The notes beneath the pieces were generated by a model. It was given only the letters and a program-made list of their open reading frames with translations, was not told where the DNA came from and did no database searches. The translations under genes and the position numbers were made by a program. Source: Ferruginibacter albus (GTDB lineage: Bacteria > Bacteroidota > Bacteroidia > Chitinophagales > Chitinophagaceae). From it: a stretch of DNA of 64,000 nt. Shown one piece after another: positions 61,188 to 64,000 of this stretch (position 1 is the first letter of the stretch; every line of letters begins with the position of its first letter). The DNA lies in NCBI RefSeq assembly GCF_020042285.1, contig NZ_CP083388.1:894001-958000 (forward strand), written 5' to 3'.

Positions 61188-62018
61188 CTGAAAAAGATCT
61201 TACATTTTATTCTTTCTCATTCTGTTTTTATTGCACTGTGTGCAGCGGCTCTTAGCTGGCAAACCTTGCTCTTGCTGAATTTGCCCGCCAATATTTTCTT
61301 ATTGCTATTTATCTTTTTCGCCACATTATCGGGTTATAATGCCTATTGGTTACTAAGTAAGTTTTCTTTTAATAAAACAGCATTATGGGGCTTTGTTAAG
61401 AAAGAGATCATTCCGGTAATGATCATTCTGTTATCTATAGCAGGAATGTTTTATTGCCTGCTGCAGCTGCATCTTATCTGGTACAATATTGCCATCACCT
61501 TTTTGTTGATGGTATTATATTCAATTCCGTTGTTGCCGATCAGGCAAATTCAGTTCACAAGGAAAGCAGGTGCAGTAAAGACAATTCTGTTGTCGTTAAC
61601 ATGGGCGCATGTAACCACTATGATCCCCTTACAAAAAACGATTGCGCATCTTTCGTTCGCAGAGATCATTATCTACCTTATACATTTTTTGTTTGTGCTG
61701 CTGTTGTGTATCATTTTTGATAAACGGGATGTAGCAATGGATAAGATGAAAGGGCTGCATAGCATTGCCACCGATATCAGCGCTAAAGGGTTACATTATA
61801 TAGTGGTAGTGATCTTTATGCTACTTTCTTTACTAAGTGTATCATTAACTCAATTCGGTATTGCATTTCACCAGTCATCCGGATTGTTGATAACAGCCAT
61901 TATTACATTCATGGTTTATATATTGTCGCTTAAAAAACGCGGCTATTATTTTTATTATTTTTTAGTAGATGGATTGATGCTTTTTTCAGCGTTGATCACT
62001 TATTTGTTGAGTCTTTAA
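61188..62018 (+). CDS. UbiA-like prenyltransferase-family membrane protein
   Basis: About 277 residues if started at a CTG at 61188. Seven to nine helices. The second Asp-rich motif of UbiA enzymes is present (FDKRDVAMDKMKGLHSIATD), while the first one (N-x-x-x-D-x-x-x-D) is replaced by LSGYNAYWLLSK. The frame is open upstream to a TAG at 61179 and already reads LKKILHFILSHSVFIALCAA, a normal UbiA start, but no ATG, GTG or TTG precedes it. The first TTG (61266) cuts the first helix. An unusual start codon, or a sequence error, is likely. Product unknown. Confidence 0.6.
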   Translation: MKKILHFILSHSVFIALCAAALSWQTLLLLNLPANIFLLLFIFFATLSGYNAYWLLSKFSFNKTALWGFVKKEIIPVMIILLSIAGMFYCLLQLHLIWYNIAITFLLMVLYSIPLLPIRQIQFTRKAGAVKTILLSLTWAHVTTMIPLQKTIAHLSFAEIIIYLIHFLFVLLLCIIFDKRDVAMDKMKGLHSIATDISAKGLHYIVVVIFMLLSLLSVSLTQFGIAFHQSSGLLITAIITFMVYILSLKKRGYYFYYFLVDGLMLFSALITYLLSL

Positions 62019-62113
62019 ATGAATTGTGAAATCTTTATCGATTTATTAGTCGTCGGTAGATTTTCATTATTAACTATTCACCATTCACTATTTTTGTTAT
62101 CAAATCAAATCTC

Positions 62114-63220
62114 ATGGCAAAAGCAAAAAAAACAAAGAGTATTTTAACAGAGCAATCGTACAAATTTTTAAAGAATTATATTAATAACCCTTCACCAACA
62201 GGTTTTGAAAGCAGCGGACAGAAGATCTGGCTCGAATATATAAAACCATTCACAGATAGTTTTTTTACAGATCCATATGGAACGGCTGTAGGGGTAATAA
62301 ATCCAACAGCACCGTTTAAAGTAGTTATTGAAGCGCACGCGGATGAAATAAGCTGGTTTGTAAATTATATTTCTGACAACGGGTTGATTTATTTGAAACG
62401 CAATGGCGGTGTTGATCACCAGGTAGCGCCTGCAAAACGTGTGCTGATACATGGGAAAAAGGGAGCAGTAAAGGCCGTATTTGGCTGGCCTGCTATACAC
62501 ACAAGAATTGCCAATCCTGATAATAAAGAACCACAACCTAAAGTAGACAACCTGTTTTTAGACTGCGGAGCAAGAAATAAAAAAGAAGTGGAAGCATTGG
62601 GGATACATATTGGTGCCGTTGCCACTTATGAGGAAGGATACGAAGAGCTGGCATATGATTATTTAATTGGCCGTGCATTTGATAACCGCATTGGTGGTTT
62701 CATGATCGCCGAAGTTGCAAGATTATTAAAAGAAAATAAAAAGAAATTGCCTTTTGGATTGTATGTTGTAAATGCGGTACAGGAAGAAGTTGGTCTACGT
62801 GGTGCTGAAATGGTTGCCCGCAGAATAAAGCCTGACGTGGCAATTATTACGGATGTAACGCATGATACAACCACCCCGATGATCAATAAAATTATTGAAG
62901 GAGATTGTGCTTGTGGTAAAGGACCATCATTGGCATTTGGTCCTGCAGTACATAATAAGCTATTGAATATTGTACAAACCGTTGCTGAGAAAAATAAAAT
63001 TCCTGTGCAGATGAGAACTGTAAGCAGAAGCACCGGTACCGATACGGATTCATTTGCATATGCGAATGAAGGGTGTCCTTCTGTACTGATCTCAATTCCG
63101 CTGCGTTATATGCACACACCGGTAGAAATGTTGCACAAAGATGATATTGAAAATACGATTAAGCTGATGTATGAAACATTACTAACGTTAACGCCTAAAA
63201 CAAACCTGAGCTATTTTTAA
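62114..63220 (+). CDS. M42-family glutamyl aminopeptidase/endoglucanase-like metallopeptidase
   Basis: 368 residues. Di-zinc peptidase of the M42 family: metal ligands in AHADE (H), GRAFDNRIGG (D), VQEEVGLRGA (E-E), ITDVTHD (D) and YMHTPVEML (H). Inserted dimerisation domain at about 80-190 (KRVLIHGKKGAVKAVFGWPA). M42 enzymes trim short peptides in the cytosol as large tetrahedral complexes. No signal peptide, as expected. A -7 box TATTTTTG lies 17 bp before the start. Confidence 0.93.
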   Translation: MAKAKKTKSILTEQSYKFLKNYINNPSPTGFESSGQKIWLEYIKPFTDSFFTDPYGTAVGVINPTAPFKVVIEAHADEISWFVNYISDNGLIYLKRNGGVDHQVAPAKRVLIHGKKGAVKAVFGWPAIHTRIANPDNKEPQPKVDNLFLDCGARNKKEVEALGIHIGAVATYEEGYEELAYDYLIGRAFDNRIGGFMIAEVARLLKENKKKLPFGLYVVNAVQEEVGLRGAEMVARRIKPDVAIITDVTHDTTTPMINKIIEGDCACGKGPSLAFGPAVHNKLLNIVQTVAEKNKIPVQMRTVSRSTGTDTDSFAYANEGCPSVLISIPLRYMHTPVEMLHKDDIENTIKLMYETLLTLTPKTNLSYF

Positions 63221-63240
63221 TAAAGGAAGATAATTATAGT

Positions 63241-63267
63241 AAGGCGGCGATAGCTGCCTTTTTTTAT
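63241..63267 (+). terminator. Bidirectional terminator between M42 peptidase and the GT-like gene
   Basis: AAGGCGGC, a GATA loop and GCTGCCTT (one wobble), then TTTTTATTT. The minus-strand gene ends inside its T-run. Confidence 0.7.
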
Positions 63268-64000
63268 TTACTGAAATGAATGATGGAAGTAACAGAATCA
63301 TTAACGATATCAAACCAAACTGCTTTCTGCGCATATGTTTGGTCTGCCAGGCGCACTTTTGCATCTTGTAAGTTAGGAGAACCAAAACAAGTGCGTTTAG
63401 CATAATACATGATCTGTGGTTCAGCTAATCCATTTTTATAATTAATGTAAACAACTTCGTCTGCGGATGCATTTTCTTTTATGGAATTGCCAATTGTTTT
63501 TGCATAATCATAACGCTCACCGTCAAAAGAATAAGCTCCCACCGGGTTAATGTAATAGAACTGTGCAATAGAAAGAATGATGAAAAGTCCAATAATAATG
63601 TACGATGTTTTATAATTAGTTGACAATGCCGCAGTACATAGCGAAAGGAATAAGGCACTTTTAAAAACAGCATATTCATGCCCGGAAAATTGAGGGAAAA
63701 TAAAATGATGCAACAGGCAGGTTGCAACCAATAAAACTATGAAGGAAAAAGCGCCAGGGTGTTGTTTTATTATTGCAGGTCTGATCATCCTTCTGTTTAT
63801 GATCAATAAGATCAACAATGCAATGAATAAAGGAAGATAGGAGGTAAGATAGTTTTTTAGGATTATCCAATAATAAGAGAACAGGCTGCCTGAATTCTCT
63901 TCATTCATTCCTCTATAGTCATACCGCGAATGTAAAAGAGTAAAATAGTTTTTATAACCTACATGATGTCCGTAGACGAGAAATACTATCGCAATGGCCA
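63264..64000 (-). CDS. C-terminal part of a polytopic membrane (glycosyltransferase-39-like) protein, cut by window edge
   Basis: The frame is open to the right edge with no start needed. An internal ATG at 63908 is inside the protein, since upstream codons read AIVFLVYGHHVGYKNYFTLL. At least 245 residues: four or more helices (SYLPLFIALLILLIINRR, FSFIVLLVATCLLHHFIF, ALFLSLCTAAL, TSYIIIGLFIILSIAQFYY), then a soluble tail with GNSIKENASADEVVYINYKN. The layout resembles the C-terminal end of PMT/ArnT-type glycosyltransferases (family 39). The catalytic N terminus is outside the window, so the assignment is tentative. Confidence 0.6.
   Translation of the reverse strand, partial: AIAIVFLVYGHHVGYKNYFTLLHSRYDYRGMNEENSGSLFSYYWIILKNYLTSYLPLFIALLILLIINRRMIRPAIIKQHPGAFSFIVLLVATCLLHHFIFPQFSGHEYAVFKSALFLSLCTAALSTNYKTSYIIIGLFIILSIAQFYYINPVGAYSFDGERYDYAKTIGNSIKENASADEVVYINYKNGLAEPQIMYYAKRTCFGSPNLQDAKVRLADQTYAQKAVWFDIVNDSVTSIIHFSK

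Overview
The window looks like a chromosomal segment of a Bacteroidota bacterium, most likely order Chitinophagales (family Chitinophagaceae or close). The evidence is the AT-rich composition, secreted proteins with type IX secretion (T9SS) C-terminal sorting domains, an SprB repeat, many short lipoproteins with an LxxC lipobox, YHYH, MORN/YwqK and DUF6261 proteins, and TAnnTTTG-type -7 promoter boxes. No 16S rRNA or species marker is present, so this is inference.

Layout. 0-7.5 kb: surface and secreted proteins on the minus strand (SprB/PKD protein, MORN protein, T9SS protein), an SMR-like transporter and a stand-alone receiver. 7.7-9.9 kb: a receiver / GAF histidine kinase / receiver cassette. 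10-13.8 kb: lactonase-like lipoprotein, another receiver, DUF1345 membrane protein, ECF sigma factor. 14-19.7 kb: esterase lipoprotein, receiver, SDR, ClC channel, cbpA-cbpM chaperone pair. 20-22.8 kb: a GH39/GH144-like glycosidase pair. 23-42 kb: an accessory, stress-flavoured and heavily decayed tract (DUF3606, DUF389, DUF305, Hsp20, AlkB, Anbu plus transglutaminase, YtxH, DUF1328, two FAD oxidoreductases, KTSC, DUF421, DUF763, inorganic pyrophosphatase, CinA-like chimera, small lipoproteins). 42.5-42.7 kb: two tRNA(CAU) halves in opposite orientation. 43-64 kb: mostly intact genes (surface proteins, DUF6261, AbiJ-like, SDR, polyvalent-protein kinase, a 1320-residue hybrid kinase with its receiver, YHYH-MORN-SCO operon, LuxE-like, UbiA-like, M42 peptidase, a membrane glycosyltransferase-like gene running off the end).

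How the genes fit together. The 4-40 kb stretch is dominated by families commonly found in general-stress and envelope-stress regulons (DUF1059, DUF3606, DUF1328, YtxH, Hsp20, CbpA/CbpM, KTSC, DUF1345, DUF421) interleaved with seven intact single-domain response regulators, one GAF kinase and one ECF sigma factor. The same stretch has two segmental duplications. One is inverted (about 4.23-5.44 kb versus 38.69-39.87 kb). The other is direct (about 11.76-13.03 kb versus 30.06-31.68 kb). Each carries a receiver gene. The left-hand receiver is intact and the right-hand one is broken. At least ten further genes between 23 and 42 kb carry a frameshift, nonsense codon, truncation or internal deletion. 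I read this as a stress-adaptation island that grew by duplication and is now decaying, bordered on the right by a disrupted tRNA locus. Single-base homopolymer indels could be assembly errors. The nonsense codons, internal deletions and diverged duplicates are less easily explained that way.

The most unusual non-coding structures are a five-unit, 41-bp, GC-rich hairpin tandem array (47992-48196), a 113-bp TA-flanked long palindrome (39994-40106) and the split, inverted tRNA. No CRISPR array, integrase, transposase or rRNA was recognised.
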